Shown here piece after piece: positions 23,849-31,906 of a DNA stretch of 64,000 bases. Each line of letters begins with the position of its first letter. Position 1 is the stretch's first letter. The notes beneath the pieces were generated by a model. The model was not told where the DNA came from, did not search any database, and was given only the letters and a program-made list of their open reading frames with translations. Origin of the DNA: DASZTV01 sp035547515. Lineage in GTDB: Bacteria; Actinomycetota; Actinomycetes; JAFAQI01. Location of the stretch: the NCBI GenBank assembly GCA_035547515.1, contig DASZUS010000075.1, positions 1 to 64,000 on the forward strand, given 5' to 3'. The translations under genes and the position numbers were made by a program.

Positions 23849-25207
23849 GTGCGGTGGTCACCCGGCGCGCTTCCGCGCGCCCTGCTGACCGTCGGCGCGG
23901 CGCTCGCCGTCACGCTCAGCCTCTGCGCGCCAGCCGCCGCTGCTACCCAGCCCGCGGTCTCGCCGTCCGCGACTACGACTCCCGCCGGTGACGCCCCGGT
24001 CGTGCCCGTGGCCGACACCGCGTGCGCGACACTCGGCCAGGGCACGACGGGCGCTGCGGTGGCCACGATCCAGCAGCTGGTCGGGGCCACGCCGGACGGC
24101 GACTTCGGGCCGCAGACGGCGGCTGCGCTGTCGAAGTGGCAGAGCGCGGCCGGGATCCCCGCGACGGGGGTCGTGGACGAGGCGACGTGGGCCGCAATGC
24201 CGGCATCGGTGTCATTGAGCGCGTGCGGGCAGCGGATCGGCGGCACCGGATTCACGGTGGCCTGCGCTGTCCTGTCCGCCGGCGACACCGGACCCGCCGT
24301 CGACGTGCTCGAGGGCGCACTGAAGCTGACTCCCGACGGCGAGTTCAGCGACGCGGTGGGGCAGGCGCTCGGCGCTGCCCAGAAGGCCGCCGGCCTTCCC
24401 GCGAGCGCGGTGACCAACCGCAAGACCTGGAAGGCACTTGGCCTGAGCGGGACCCCGGCATGCACCCCGGGCAGCACGACGCCGGCGCTGCCTAAGGACT
24501 ACCAGGCGCAGCAGAAGGTCCGCAGCCAGGTCGCGGCCCTGGCAGCGACGCTGCTCGACAAGCCGGGGACGACGACGAACAAGATCGCCCTCGCGGCGGT
24601 CGCGTTCGCCAAGCAGCAGATCGGCAAGCCCTACGTCTACGGCGCGGCCGGCCCGGCGTCGTACGACTGCTCGGGCCTGCAGATGGCGTCGTACCTGCAT
24701 GCCGGGCTGACGCTGCCGCGCGTCGCCGCGGACCAGTACGCCGGCTCCGGGCCAACCATCCCGCTGGACCAGGCGCAGGCAGGTGACCTGCTGTTCTTCG
24801 CCAGCGACGTGACCAAGCCCGCGACGATCTACCACGTCGCGATGTATCTCGGCGGCGGTCAGGTCCTCGACGCCCCGCACACCGGGACCACGGTGCAGAT
24901 CCGCCAGCTGTGGACCACCGACCTGCTTCCGGTGGTCGCGCGGCCCGCCGCGGGTCTGACCCTGCCGCTTCGCGCAGGGACGACCGGCTGGTCGGTCACG
25001 CAGTTGCAGCAGATGCTCGACCGGCTCGGCGCGAACCTCACCGTCGACGGCGGCTTCGGCCCGGCGACGAAGGCCGCGGTGAAGTCGTGGCAGCAGCAGC
25101 ACGGGCTTGCCGCGACCGGAGTGGTACGCCTCGCGACCTGGCTGAGCCTGATCAACCCGCAGCCGGACGGGTCGCCAGCACCGGGACCGACCTCCGCTTC
25201 CAGCTAG
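23849..25207 (+). CDS. Secreted NlpC/P60 peptidoglycan hydrolase with peptidoglycan-binding domains
   Basis: Exported cell-wall endopeptidase, 452 residues. The GTG at 23849 is preceded by AAGGAG at 23836-23841 with ideal spacing, so the upstream ATG at 23807 is rejected. A signal peptide ends near APAAAA (residue 32). Peptidoglycan_binding_1 repeats lie near 50-105 (DGDFGPQTAAALSKWQ), 120-180 (weaker copy) and 355-415 (DGGFGPATKAAVKSWQQQHG). The NlpC/P60 domain (about 230-340) has the catalytic Cys in YDCSGLQ and His in YHVAMYLGGG. It probably cleaves stem peptides during growth or remodelling. It stands alone, with 217 bases upstream and a structured non-coding region downstream. Confidence 0.94.
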   Translation: MRWSPGALPRALLTVGAALAVTLSLCAPAAAATQPAVSPSATTTPAGDAPVVPVADTACATLGQGTTGAAVATIQQLVGATPDGDFGPQTAAALSKWQSAAGIPATGVVDEATWAAMPASVSLSACGQRIGGTGFTVACAVLSAGDTGPAVDVLEGALKLTPDGEFSDAVGQALGAAQKAAGLPASAVTNRKTWKALGLSGTPACTPGSTTPALPKDYQAQQKVRSQVAALAATLLDKPGTTTNKIALAAVAFAKQQIGKPYVYGAAGPASYDCSGLQMASYLHAGLTLPRVAADQYAGSGPTIPLDQAQAGDLLFFASDVTKPATIYHVAMYLGGGQVLDAPHTGTTVQIRQLWTTDLLPVVARPAAGLTLPLRAGTTGWSVTQLQQMLDRLGANLTVDGGFGPATKAAVKSWQQQHGLAATGVVRLATWLSLINPQPDGSPAPGPTSASS

Positions 25208-25630
25208 ACGCGCGCGGCTGAGGGCGCGACCTCAGGAAAGCGGATCGAGCCACCGCAGTCTTTCGAAGTGGTATGTGGCGCGGTGCGAGTGCTGGCTGAC
25301 ATAGGAACGCCCCCGGGCGGTTCCGCTTCGCGGTGAGCGATGCGGGCCGGTTGGACTTGACCGGCGGCCCGGGGGCGCGATGACTGCCGTGGTCTCGCCG
25401 TACGCCGTCACCCCTTGCGGGCCGGGCGGCGCGTGGCTGCCACTGACGGCGACTAGCGGACAGTCACCTCACGAGTCCGACGACTACACAAGTGTTGGAC
25501 CACCTCCTCTCCCGTGTGCTGCCACGGTAACGCGGCTTTCGCCACTCGTCAGAGCTTTTTCGGCCATCGACCGAGGCTCGGTACGGCGTGGCCGTCCGGG
25601 ATGTCTGCAGCTGCGTGTTTTGATCTCTGG
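25208..25630. other. 423-base gap holding a structured element, no convincing gene
   Basis: The gap between the NlpC/P60 gene and the beta-propeller gene has no reading frame with coding character; a 92-codon frame at 25380-25658 has no ribosome-binding site and no recognisable sequence. The first 100 bases contain the 3' end of any NlpC/P60 transcript. Positions 25308-25377 fold into a branched structure, listed separately. The remaining 250 bases are less GC-rich and may contain the promoter of the next gene. Confidence 0.6.
25308..25377 (+). ncRNA. Predicted branched RNA structure (three-way junction)
   Basis: An 11-base perfect stem joins 25308-25318 to 25367-25377 (CGCCCCCGGGC with its complement). 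Inside it are two separate hairpins: 25323-25326 with 25330-25333 (CCGC, loop TTC), and 25346-25351 with 25360-25365 (GCCGGT, 8-base loop). It lies 100 bases after the NlpC/P60 stop and 250 bases before the next gene. It could be a terminator, a riboswitch-like leader or a small RNA. It does not match a riboswitch class I know. The reverse strand would fold equally well, so the strand is uncertain. Confidence 0.45.
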
Positions 25631-26608
25631 GTGCGCCTCCTGCGGGGCCCCGCGATGAACCTGCTGCTCGTCCTGTTCCTGGCGGCAGACGGCTTGCTCA
25701 TCGCTGCGGCGGTCCACCACACCCGCAGCGCGCCCGCCTCGGGCCAGTACGCCGGGATCCAGGCGTTGACCGCAGGTCTGTCGGCGGACGGCTCGAGCAG
25801 CGCGGGCGGGGTCGACACCGCGTCCGGCGCCACTGCTGCAGCCGGCCTCGGCGCCGGCATCGGGGCGGGCCTTGGCACCGCCGCCGACGCCGTACCGATC
25901 CTGCTCAGCGCCAGCAGCGCGACCGACGGCTGGCGCACGCGGCCCGGATGCCATCGCGCGCCGCACCTGCAGGCAACGTCCGACGCCGGGAAGACCTGGC
26001 GCCCCCTGACGTCGCCGGCGGCGCACATCCTGCGGATCGACATGACGGGCCCGACCAGCGGCTGGCTCGTCGGCGCCGACGCCTCCTGCGCTCCGGAGTT
26101 CTTCTCGACGACTGACGGGGGTGCGACCTGGACCGCGGGGTCCGGCCTCGGCCAGGCGTGGGTGGTCATCGGCCACCGGGTACGAACGCCGAGCGGTCAG
26201 ATCAGCAACCCGTGCGGCGCAGCCGGCGCAGGTGGCCGCGCTCAGCTCGTCACCGCTGCCAGCGTCACCGCTGCCCTGCTCATGTGCGGCTCCGGCGTGC
26301 TCGAGACAACCGACGGCGGAGCAACCTGGGCACCGGTTGCGGTCTATCCCAGCGGCGGTCAGGCCGTTGCCGCGGCCCTCGTGCCGGGGAGTGCAGGTCG
26401 CGGCGTCGCCCTGCTCAGCGGTGCGACGGGATGCGCGGGCCTGTCCGTGGTGCGGACCGCGGACACCGGAAAGTCGTGGCGGGCTGGTCCCTGCCTCAGC
26501 GCACTGCACGCCCCCGCGGCGGTCTCGCTTGCGGCCGATGGGAGCGGCTACGCGCTCGGTGGCGGCGCCTCCGAGTACACGACGGACGCGGGCGCGACCT
26601 GGTCTTGA
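25631..26608 (+). CDS. Membrane-anchored beta-propeller protein with BNR/YCF48-like repeats (copy 1)
   Basis: A 325-residue protein with a single N-terminal membrane anchor (MNLLLVLFLAADGLLIAAAV) and an extracytoplasmic region with four or five repeats ending in a DxGxTW box: SDAGKTW, TDGGATW, TDGGATW, ADTGKSW and TDAGATW. These Asp-box repeats build sialidase-like or YCF48-like propellers, usually non-enzymatic when alone. Paired cysteines occur in the repeats. GTG 25631 is chosen because it adds a basic stretch (RLLRGP) before the anchor, as in the paralogue at 56279; ATG 25655 is the alternative. Ligand and function are unknown. A role in monitoring or assembling wall glycans would be inference. 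Confidence 0.8.
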   Translation: MRLLRGPAMNLLLVLFLAADGLLIAAAVHHTRSAPASGQYAGIQALTAGLSADGSSSAGGVDTASGATAAAGLGAGIGAGLGTAADAVPILLSASSATDGWRTRPGCHRAPHLQATSDAGKTWRPLTSPAAHILRIDMTGPTSGWLVGADASCAPEFFSTTDGGATWTAGSGLGQAWVVIGHRVRTPSGQISNPCGAAGAGGRAQLVTAASVTAALLMCGSGVLETTDGGATWAPVAVYPSGGQAVAAALVPGSAGRGVALLSGATGCAGLSVVRTADTGKSWRAGPCLSALHAPAAVSLAADGSGYALGGGASEYTTDAGATWS

Positions 26609-26680
26609 CGGCCCTGCCCGGCTTTTGCGCGGTGGTTGCGGGTAGACGTAGTGCGGTACTGTTGTCAAGACCCAGAACGC

Positions 26681-26695
26681 CGGTACGGATGGGGA
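26681..26695 (+). promoter_or_regulatory. Leader element shared with the gene at 21726
   Basis: CGGTACGGATGGGGA matches 21706-21720 at 14 of 15 positions and contains the ribosome-binding site (GGGGA) for the ATG at 26704. An in-frame ATG lies inside the element (26689), as it does in the other copy. The two genes encode exported proteins that are otherwise unrelated, so the similarity is in the leader and not the coding sequence. Confidence 0.45.
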
Positions 26696-26703
26696 TACAC
26701 ATC

Positions 26704-27228
26704 ATGAGGATTCGCCCAACCGCGTCCGCGATGGCCGTCGCGGCGATTTTGCCGCTCAGCGCCGTGGGCTATGTGGTGGCAGACGCCTCGCAGGCGTCGG
26801 CATACCCGCCGCCGCCACCTCCCACGAGTCCGCCTCCGACGCCAACCCCGACGCCGACGCCCACTCCGACGCCGACGCCGACTCCCACGCCGACTCAGAC
26901 TCAGACCCCGCCGCCGCCCCCGCCACACCACCACCGGCTCACGGTCGTGCTGAACCCGGGTCACCACCACCGCGCGCACCGCGGCGGTCATCCTCTGGTT
27001 CACATCCCGCGCGGTGCGCTGTCGGGTGACACGACGGTGACGATTGTGATCCACGGCCCGCACGGCTACACGAGGGTCTTCCACGCCATCACTGGTCCGC
27101 GCGGCGGTCTCAACCACCGGATCCACATCCCGCGCCACGCTCGTATCGGTAGGTACACGGTCGTCGTCCACGGTGTGGTCGGCGGGGCCCACGTGTCGGC
27201 GCACAGCAGCTTCACGGTTGCCAAGTAG
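26704..27228 (+). CDS. Secreted histidine-rich protein with Pro-Thr linker
   Basis: A 174-residue exported protein of unknown function. It has a signal peptide (MRIRPTASAMAVAAILPL to about residue 37), a PPPPPPTSPPP and Thr-Pro dipeptide linker (about 38-77), then a 95-residue domain unusually rich in histidine: PHHHRLTV, NPGHHHRAHRGGH, HGPHGYTRVFHA, HIPRHARIG. Its strand pattern (DTTVTIVIHG, RYTVVVHG, HSSFTVAK) suggests an Ig-like or IPT-like fold. The histidines could bind Zn, Cu or Ni, which is inference. ATG 26704 is preferred; ATG 26689 would add five residues. There is no LAxTG motif or C-terminal helix, so it is probably released. A strong terminator follows. Confidence 0.75.
   Translation: MRIRPTASAMAVAAILPLSAVGYVVADASQASAYPPPPPPTSPPPTPTPTPTPTPTPTPTPTPTQTQTPPPPPPHHHRLTVVLNPGHHHRAHRGGHPLVHIPRGALSGDTTVTIVIHGPHGYTRVFHAITGPRGGLNHRIHIPRHARIGRYTVVVHGVVGGAHVSAHSSFTVAK
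26834..26909 (+). repeat. Thr-Pro coding microsatellite-like repeat
   Basis: Alternating ACG/ACC/ACT and CCG/CCC/CCA codons encode a long run of Thr-Pro pairs, a stiff extended linker between the signal peptide and the His-rich domain of the exported protein. The repeat unit is about 6 or 12 bases and could vary by slippage. Confidence 0.8.
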
Positions 27229-27249
27229 CCGCATCGGATTCTCTGCTCG

Positions 27250-27287
27250 TTCTGGGGGCCGGCGCCGACAGGTGCCGGCCCCCAGAA
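27250..27287 (+). terminator. Strong terminator hairpin after the His-rich protein gene
   Basis: TTCTGGGGGCCGGC at 27250-27263 is perfectly complementary to 27274-27287: a 14-base stem with a 10-base loop, 21 bases after the stop codon. No T-run follows. It separates the His-rich protein gene from the DUF4012 gene, whose ribosome-binding site AAGGTGA starts only 7 bases later. Confidence 0.75.
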
Positions 27288-27306
27288 CTGTTCAAGGTGA
27301 GCATTG

Positions 27307-29100
27307 ATGGCACCTGAGTCGCAGCCGCCCGCTCCAACGACTCGGGGGCGCCGTCCGAACCGTCGCCCGCTCATTGCCGGCTTGCTGCTCGTCGCTGCGG
27401 CGCTGCTGGTCGGCGCCATCTGGATCGTGGTCAGTGGTTGGCGTGCCCATGGCGACCTGGAGCGGATGCGCGCAGACGTCGTCCGGCTGCGAGCTGATCT
27501 CGTTGCCGGACGGGTTGCCGACGTCCACCACGACCTGGCTGCTATCCAGGCAGAGGCGGCGGCTGCCCACAACCGCACCACCGGGCCGGCGTGGTGGGTC
27601 GGCGCCCACATTCCTGGCCTTGGCTCGCCGCTGCGGACCATCCGCGGCATCGCGCTGACCGGCAGGTCGCTCAGCCGCACCGCCCTGCCGGAGGTCGTCG
27701 CGGGCGGCGTTGCGCTCGACCCCCAGCAGCTGAGGGTGGCCTCGAACCGGATCGACCTCGCGCGCCTGGAGCAGGCTGGTCCGTCGCTTGCGCGCGCAGT
27801 GCCGGCCGTGGACGCTGCCAGGAGCCGGGTCGCAGGCTTGCCGGCCAGTTGGCTCGGCCCGGTAGCCAACGGCCGCAGTTCGCTGCTCACGCAGCTGAGC
27901 TCTCTCGAGGGCACCCTGCGGGACACCGTCATCGCGACGCGGGTGATGCCCGCGATGCTGGGCGACGCCGGCCCGCGCAACTACCTGGTCGTGTTCGAAG
28001 GCGACAACGAGGCCAGGGCCATCGGCGGCATCCTCGGTGGCTACGGGGTGGTTCACGCCGACCACGGCCGCTTGCAGCTGTCGCAGTTCGGCAACGACAG
28101 CGACCTCGGCGACGTGACGGCTCGGGTCGACCTCGGCCAGGAGTTCGAGAAGGCGTACGGCGGGACCGACGCTTACCAGTCCGTTGCCGATGCCGACATC
28201 AGCCCCCACTTTCCCGACGCAGCTCGGATCTGGTCATCGATGGCGGCGCAGCGGCTCGGCATCTCCCTTGACGGCGTCATCGCGATGGATCCGGTCGCGC
28301 TGGCGCGCGTCCTGTCGGTCATCGGGCCCGTGGAGATGCCCGACGGAACGCGGCTGACCGGCACGAATCTGGTGCGCCTTCTCGACGTCGGCGTCTACCG
28401 GCGTTTCGACTCGGGAACTGCCGCCGACACCCCGGCACGCCGGGCGTTCTTCGTCGCCGCGGCGCAGGCGGTCACCCAGGCCGCGCTGCATCGCTCGATC
28501 GACACTGCGGCGCTGCTGCATGCGCTCGCCAGCTCGGCCGGGCAACGGCGGCTGCTGGTCTACGCATCTTCGCCGCAGGAGGAGGCACCGCTGGCGACCA
28601 CGCCGTTGGCCGGCATCCTGCCTGAGACCACCCGGCCCTTCTCCGAGCTGGTCGTCACGAACGACTCAGCCACCAAGCTCGACTACTACGTGCATCGCTC
28701 TCTCACCTACCAGCGGTCGAGCTGCGCGGCGACGACGGCAACCGTGACGCTGCGGTTGCGCGACGCCGCTCCGCGCAGCGGGCTCCCGGCGTACATGACG
28801 CAGGGCGTGCAGTGGGGGGATGAGCCGCACCCGCCCGGCTCGGAGTACCTGATCGTGAGCTTGTACTCCACCCAGGGCTCGTCGGTATCCAGGGTGACCC
28901 TCGACGGGGGCCCGCTGGGCACGTACACCGCGCGAGACCGCGGGCATCCGGTCACCGAGACCAGCGTGACGATCAAGCCGGGCCACACCGTCGAGATGGT
29001 CTTTACCGTCAAGGAACCGGCCGCCACCGGACCGGTGATCCTCCCGGTGCAGCCCCTGGCGCAGCCGATGACCCTGCGAGACGAGGCTCCGGCCTGCTAG
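27307..29100 (+). CDS. DUF4012-type membrane-anchored extracellular protein (copy 2)
   Basis: A 597-residue paralogue of the protein at 19267. It has a basic N terminus (RGRRPNRRP), one membrane helix (about 25-45) and a large outer part. Shared blocks are LGDAGPRNYLVVFEGDNEAR near 219-238, PLAGILPETTRPF and TKLDYYVHRSLTYQRSSC near 458-475, and a C-terminal cysteine (APAC). Function of the family is not established. ATG 27307 is chosen because AAGGTGA lies 6 bases upstream; the adjacent TTG at 27304 is rejected. It is transcribed toward the Wzc-like kinase gene, with stops only 10 bases apart. Confidence 0.85.
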   Translation: MAPESQPPAPTTRGRRPNRRPLIAGLLLVAAALLVGAIWIVVSGWRAHGDLERMRADVVRLRADLVAGRVADVHHDLAAIQAEAAAAHNRTTGPAWWVGAHIPGLGSPLRTIRGIALTGRSLSRTALPEVVAGGVALDPQQLRVASNRIDLARLEQAGPSLARAVPAVDAARSRVAGLPASWLGPVANGRSSLLTQLSSLEGTLRDTVIATRVMPAMLGDAGPRNYLVVFEGDNEARAIGGILGGYGVVHADHGRLQLSQFGNDSDLGDVTARVDLGQEFEKAYGGTDAYQSVADADISPHFPDAARIWSSMAAQRLGISLDGVIAMDPVALARVLSVIGPVEMPDGTRLTGTNLVRLLDVGVYRRFDSGTAADTPARRAFFVAAAQAVTQAALHRSIDTAALLHALASSAGQRRLLVYASSPQEEAPLATTPLAGILPETTRPFSELVVTNDSATKLDYYVHRSLTYQRSSCAATTATVTLRLRDAAPRSGLPAYMTQGVQWGDEPHPPGSEYLIVSLYSTQGSSVSRVTLDGGPLGTYTARDRGHPVTETSVTIKPGHTVEMVFTVKEPAATGPVILPVQPLAQPMTLRDEAPAC

Positions 29101-29110
29101 CCGCTCCAGG

Positions 29111-30661
29111 TCAGGACGGTCGTTGCCGTCCCGCGGCAGGCGGACGAGTCGGTTCGGTCCGCTCTCGATCTACCGGCTCTTCCTTTTCCGGCGTGGCGGG
29201 CGGGTAGTACGTCGTGTCGGCGCGCCCGTTCGCAGGGCGCAGCGGCGTGCTCGCGTTGCCCCCGGGAACGGTCGCTGTCCGCTTGAGGAGGTCGCTCGAC
29301 GGCGTGGTGTAGCGGTACGCGTATCCGTAGTAGGCGGCGTCCGGACCGCGGTGTGGCGCGAAGTTGATGATGCAGCCGAGAATGCGGGAGCCCACTGCCT
29401 CAAGCGCCGCGGCGGCGCGCTCCACCTGCTCGATCCGGGTCTTGCCGTGGTGGACCACGATGACCGCCCCGCTCGCCTCGGCCGCGAGCACGGCCGCATC
29501 GGTCACCGGAAGGAGAGGCGGGGCGTCGATGATGACCAGGTCGTATGCGTCCTCCATCGCGCGTAGCAGCTTGCCCATCTCCCGCGACCCGAGGAGCTCG
29601 CTCGGGTTGGGCGGGTTGGGACCGCTGGCGAGCACCCGCAGGGGGAGCTGCGGATTCCACGTCTGGACCGCGTCCTCTAAACCGGTCGAACCGATGAGCA
29701 CGTTGGTCAGACCGACTGTGGAATCGAGGCCGAGGTATTGACCGACGCGGGGTCGGCGGAGGTCGGCTTCGACCAGTAGAACGCGGACGCCGGCCTGGGC
29801 GAGCGTGATCGCGAGGTTGCACACGGTTGTCGTCTTGCCTTCGGCGGGCACCGAACTACTGAAGACAATCGACCGAAGGCGAGAATCGATCTCAACGAAC
29901 TGCAGGTTCGTGCGCAACTGGCGGAATGCCTCTGCTCGGGATCCGCTGTGGTCGGCCAGGCTGATCAGCGGCTGCCGCTTGGCTTCGGGATCGTAGGCAA
30001 TCGCGCCGATCGTCGCCGCGCCAGTGATGGCCTGAAGATCGGTCGTCGTCTTGACCGTGGTGTCGAGGGTCTCCCGCAACACCGCGCCGCCAATGCCGAC
30101 GAGCAGACCGACTACAAGGCCGAGGCTCACATCGAGCGTGGTCTTCGGTGAGGTCGGTGACGCGGAGTAGGTCGCCGGCTTCACGACGCTTACCTTGACG
30201 AGTGATTGACCGCTGCTGTCGGTCGCCTCTACTTGGTGGACGATCGAGGGGAAGACTTCGCCAATCCCAGCGGCGATCGCCTGGGCTCGCGCCGGCGACC
30301 GATCGGTGACCGTGACGTTCAGAAGCACCGTGTTGGCCGGCGCGCTGGCAGTGACCTCGCGTTCGACTTGCGCAGCAGTCAGGCCGCCGCCGAGCTGAGT
30401 GGCGACCCTCTGCGCTACGAGGGGTCCGCCGACGATGTCTGCGTAAGACTGAACCCTGGCCTCGGTGAACTGTCCGCCTTGATAAACAGTGCTCGGATCA
30501 GTCGCGGCGGCGCTCGTCGAGACGAATAGCTGGGTTTGCGACTGGTACTTCTCCGGGCTGGCGATGACATACAGGGCACCCGCCGCGATCCCGACAACAG
30601 CGCAGAGGACGACGATCCGCCAGCGATTGCGGAGAACGCGCAAGTAGTCGCGGAGTTCCAC
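29111..30661 (-). CDS. Wzz-type chain-length regulator fused to BY-kinase (Wzc-like)
   Basis: Membrane polysaccharide co-polymerase with a cytoplasmic bacterial tyrosine kinase, controlling polymer length in Wzx/Wzy systems. In the 516-residue protein the Wzz domain covers about 1-200 with two membrane helices (16-35 and 178-196). The kinase has Walker A SSVPAEGKTTT (268-278, Lys 276), Walker A' LLVEADLRRP near 293-302 and Walker B LVIIDAPP near 368-375. A tyrosine cluster AAYYGYAYRY near 444-453 is the expected autophosphorylation site. The tail is Pro/Arg-rich. Single-chain Wzc architecture is common in actinomycetes. It diverges from the epimerase gene across a 309-base gap. Confidence 0.94.
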   Translation of the reverse strand: MELRDYLRVLRNRWRIVVLCAVVGIAAGALYVIASPEKYQSQTQLFVSTSAAATDPSTVYQGGQFTEARVQSYADIVGGPLVAQRVATQLGGGLTAAQVEREVTASAPANTVLLNVTVTDRSPARAQAIAAGIGEVFPSIVHQVEATDSSGQSLVKVSVVKPATYSASPTSPKTTLDVSLGLVVGLLVGIGGAVLRETLDTTVKTTTDLQAITGAATIGAIAYDPEAKRQPLISLADHSGSRAEAFRQLRTNLQFVEIDSRLRSIVFSSSVPAEGKTTTVCNLAITLAQAGVRVLLVEADLRRPRVGQYLGLDSTVGLTNVLIGSTGLEDAVQTWNPQLPLRVLASGPNPPNPSELLGSREMGKLLRAMEDAYDLVIIDAPPLLPVTDAAVLAAEASGAVIVVHHGKTRIEQVERAAAALEAVGSRILGCIINFAPHRGPDAAYYGYAYRYTTPSSDLLKRTATVPGGNASTPLRPANGRADTTYYPPATPEKEEPVDRERTEPTRPPAAGRQRPS

Positions 30662-30970
30662 TCGCCGCCCTAACCGTTGATCTCGGCGAGACCGACAACG
30701 GACGGCCCTTGCCGCAGAGGCACTATGCGATGCATCCGGGCCAGGTTACCGTCGAGGGAGACCAGACGTCCGAGATCGTTGGATGGGCCGCGACTCCGAG
30801 GCGCCCGGGCGTGGCAACGGGCTTTGTGGCCTGCGGTCCTGCCCACGTATCCTGGTGGCTCCGGAATGCCCTGTCTCTCCCGGTCGGCCGGCACGTCGCC
30901 TCTCGCACTGGCGCGCTGCCTGGCGTCTAAATCCGCCGCCCGCCCAGCAGACTGAAAGGTCGATTGACTG
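30662..30970. other. 309-base divergent gap, probable promoters, possible small ORF
   Basis: Separates the Wzc-like gene (minus) from the epimerase gene (plus), so promoters for both are expected; none could be pinned down. AAAGG near 30954 may serve the epimerase TTG start. A plus-strand frame at 30709-30930 (73 codons, with an internal ATG at 30730) has codon use similar to its neighbours but no ribosome-binding site and no family I recognise. I rate it as unlikely but possible. No strong inverted repeat was seen. Confidence 0.5.
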
Positions 30971-31906
30971 TTGAAGGCTGTGATCACCGGCGGCGCCGGC
31001 TTCATCGGGGCGAACCTCGCTCGCGAGTTCGTTGGGTTAGGCATCGAGACCGCCGTCATCGACGACTTCAGCACGGGATATCGGGCGAACCTCGACGGGG
31101 TTGCCGTCGACTTGCATGAAGGCTCGATCCTCGACGCTGAACTGCTCCGGCGCGCCGCTGAAGGGGCCGAGACGATTGTTCATCTGGCTGCGCGGGGTTC
31201 AGTTCCTCGATCGTTGGTCGATCCGGTCGCCACCCACGAGGTCAACGCGACGGGGACGCTGAATGTGCTCGAGGCGGCGAGGACGGTAGGTGCGCAAGTG
31301 ATCTTTGCCTCATCCTCATCCGTCTACGGATCGAACCCGGCGATCCCGAAGCACGAACAGCTGGCCTGTGCGCCGATGAGCCCGTACGCCGCCAGCAAGC
31401 TTGCCGCCGAGTCCTACGTTTTGGCGTACCAGCAGTCTTACGGCGTTCCCGCTCTCGCGTTCCGCTTTTTCAACGTCTACGGGCCACTGCAGGCGGCGGA
31501 CCATGCGTACGCGGCGGTTGTGCCGCGGTTCGTCTCGGCCGTGCTTCGGCAGGAGCCGGTGACCATCTACGGCGACGGCCTTCAGACGCGGGACTTCACA
31601 TCGGTGAAGTCGGTGACATCGGTGATCACGGACGCGGTTAAGCGCCGCGTCGCCAGTCCCACTCCGGTCAATCTTGCATTCGGAACTCGTACGAGCATCC
31701 TGGATCTGCTCGGAATGGTCGCGGCGATTACCGGCATCCCTTCGACGGCGCGCCACGAGGCCAGCCGGACGGGGGATGTCCGCGACTCTCAAGCGGACTC
31801 CGCGCGGTTGCACGAGTTGTTCCCCTCTGCCCATCGAGAGTCGCTGGAAGACGGCTTGGCAGCCACAATCGCTTGGTTTCAATCGGTGGCGAGCGCAGTC
31901 CGTTGA
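30971..31906 (+). CDS. NAD-dependent UDP-sugar epimerase
   Basis: Extended SDR of 311 residues resembling UDP-glucose/UDP-GlcNAc 4-epimerases (GalE/WbpP group). It has NAD-binding GGAGFIGANL at 7-16, DDFSTGYRANL near 31-41, catalytic SSSSVYGS near 115-122 and YAASK near 141-145. FNVYGPLQ and QTRDFTSVKSV are also family blocks. It starts with TTG at 30971. It opens a plus-strand operon with the double glycosyltransferase and flippase, overlapping the next gene by 4 bases. It probably supplies a C4-epimerised amino sugar; the nearby UDP-sugar dehydrogenase at 37083 would give a matching uronic acid. Confidence 0.92.
   Translation: MKAVITGGAGFIGANLAREFVGLGIETAVIDDFSTGYRANLDGVAVDLHEGSILDAELLRRAAEGAETIVHLAARGSVPRSLVDPVATHEVNATGTLNVLEAARTVGAQVIFASSSSVYGSNPAIPKHEQLACAPMSPYAASKLAAESYVLAYQQSYGVPALAFRFFNVYGPLQAADHAYAAVVPRFVSAVLRQEPVTIYGDGLQTRDFTSVKSVTSVITDAVKRRVASPTPVNLAFGTRTSILDLLGMVAAITGIPSTARHEASRTGDVRDSQADSARLHELFPSAHRESLEDGLAATIAWFQSVASAVR

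Noticed and set aside
25380..25658. 92-codon ORF before the propeller gene
   Set aside because: No ribosome-binding site, no domain, and it overlaps the propeller gene start in another frame.
30709..30930. 73-codon plus-strand ORF in the gap before the epimerase
   Set aside because: Codon use is acceptable, but there is no ribosome-binding site and no recognisable sequence; mentioned only in the gap description.
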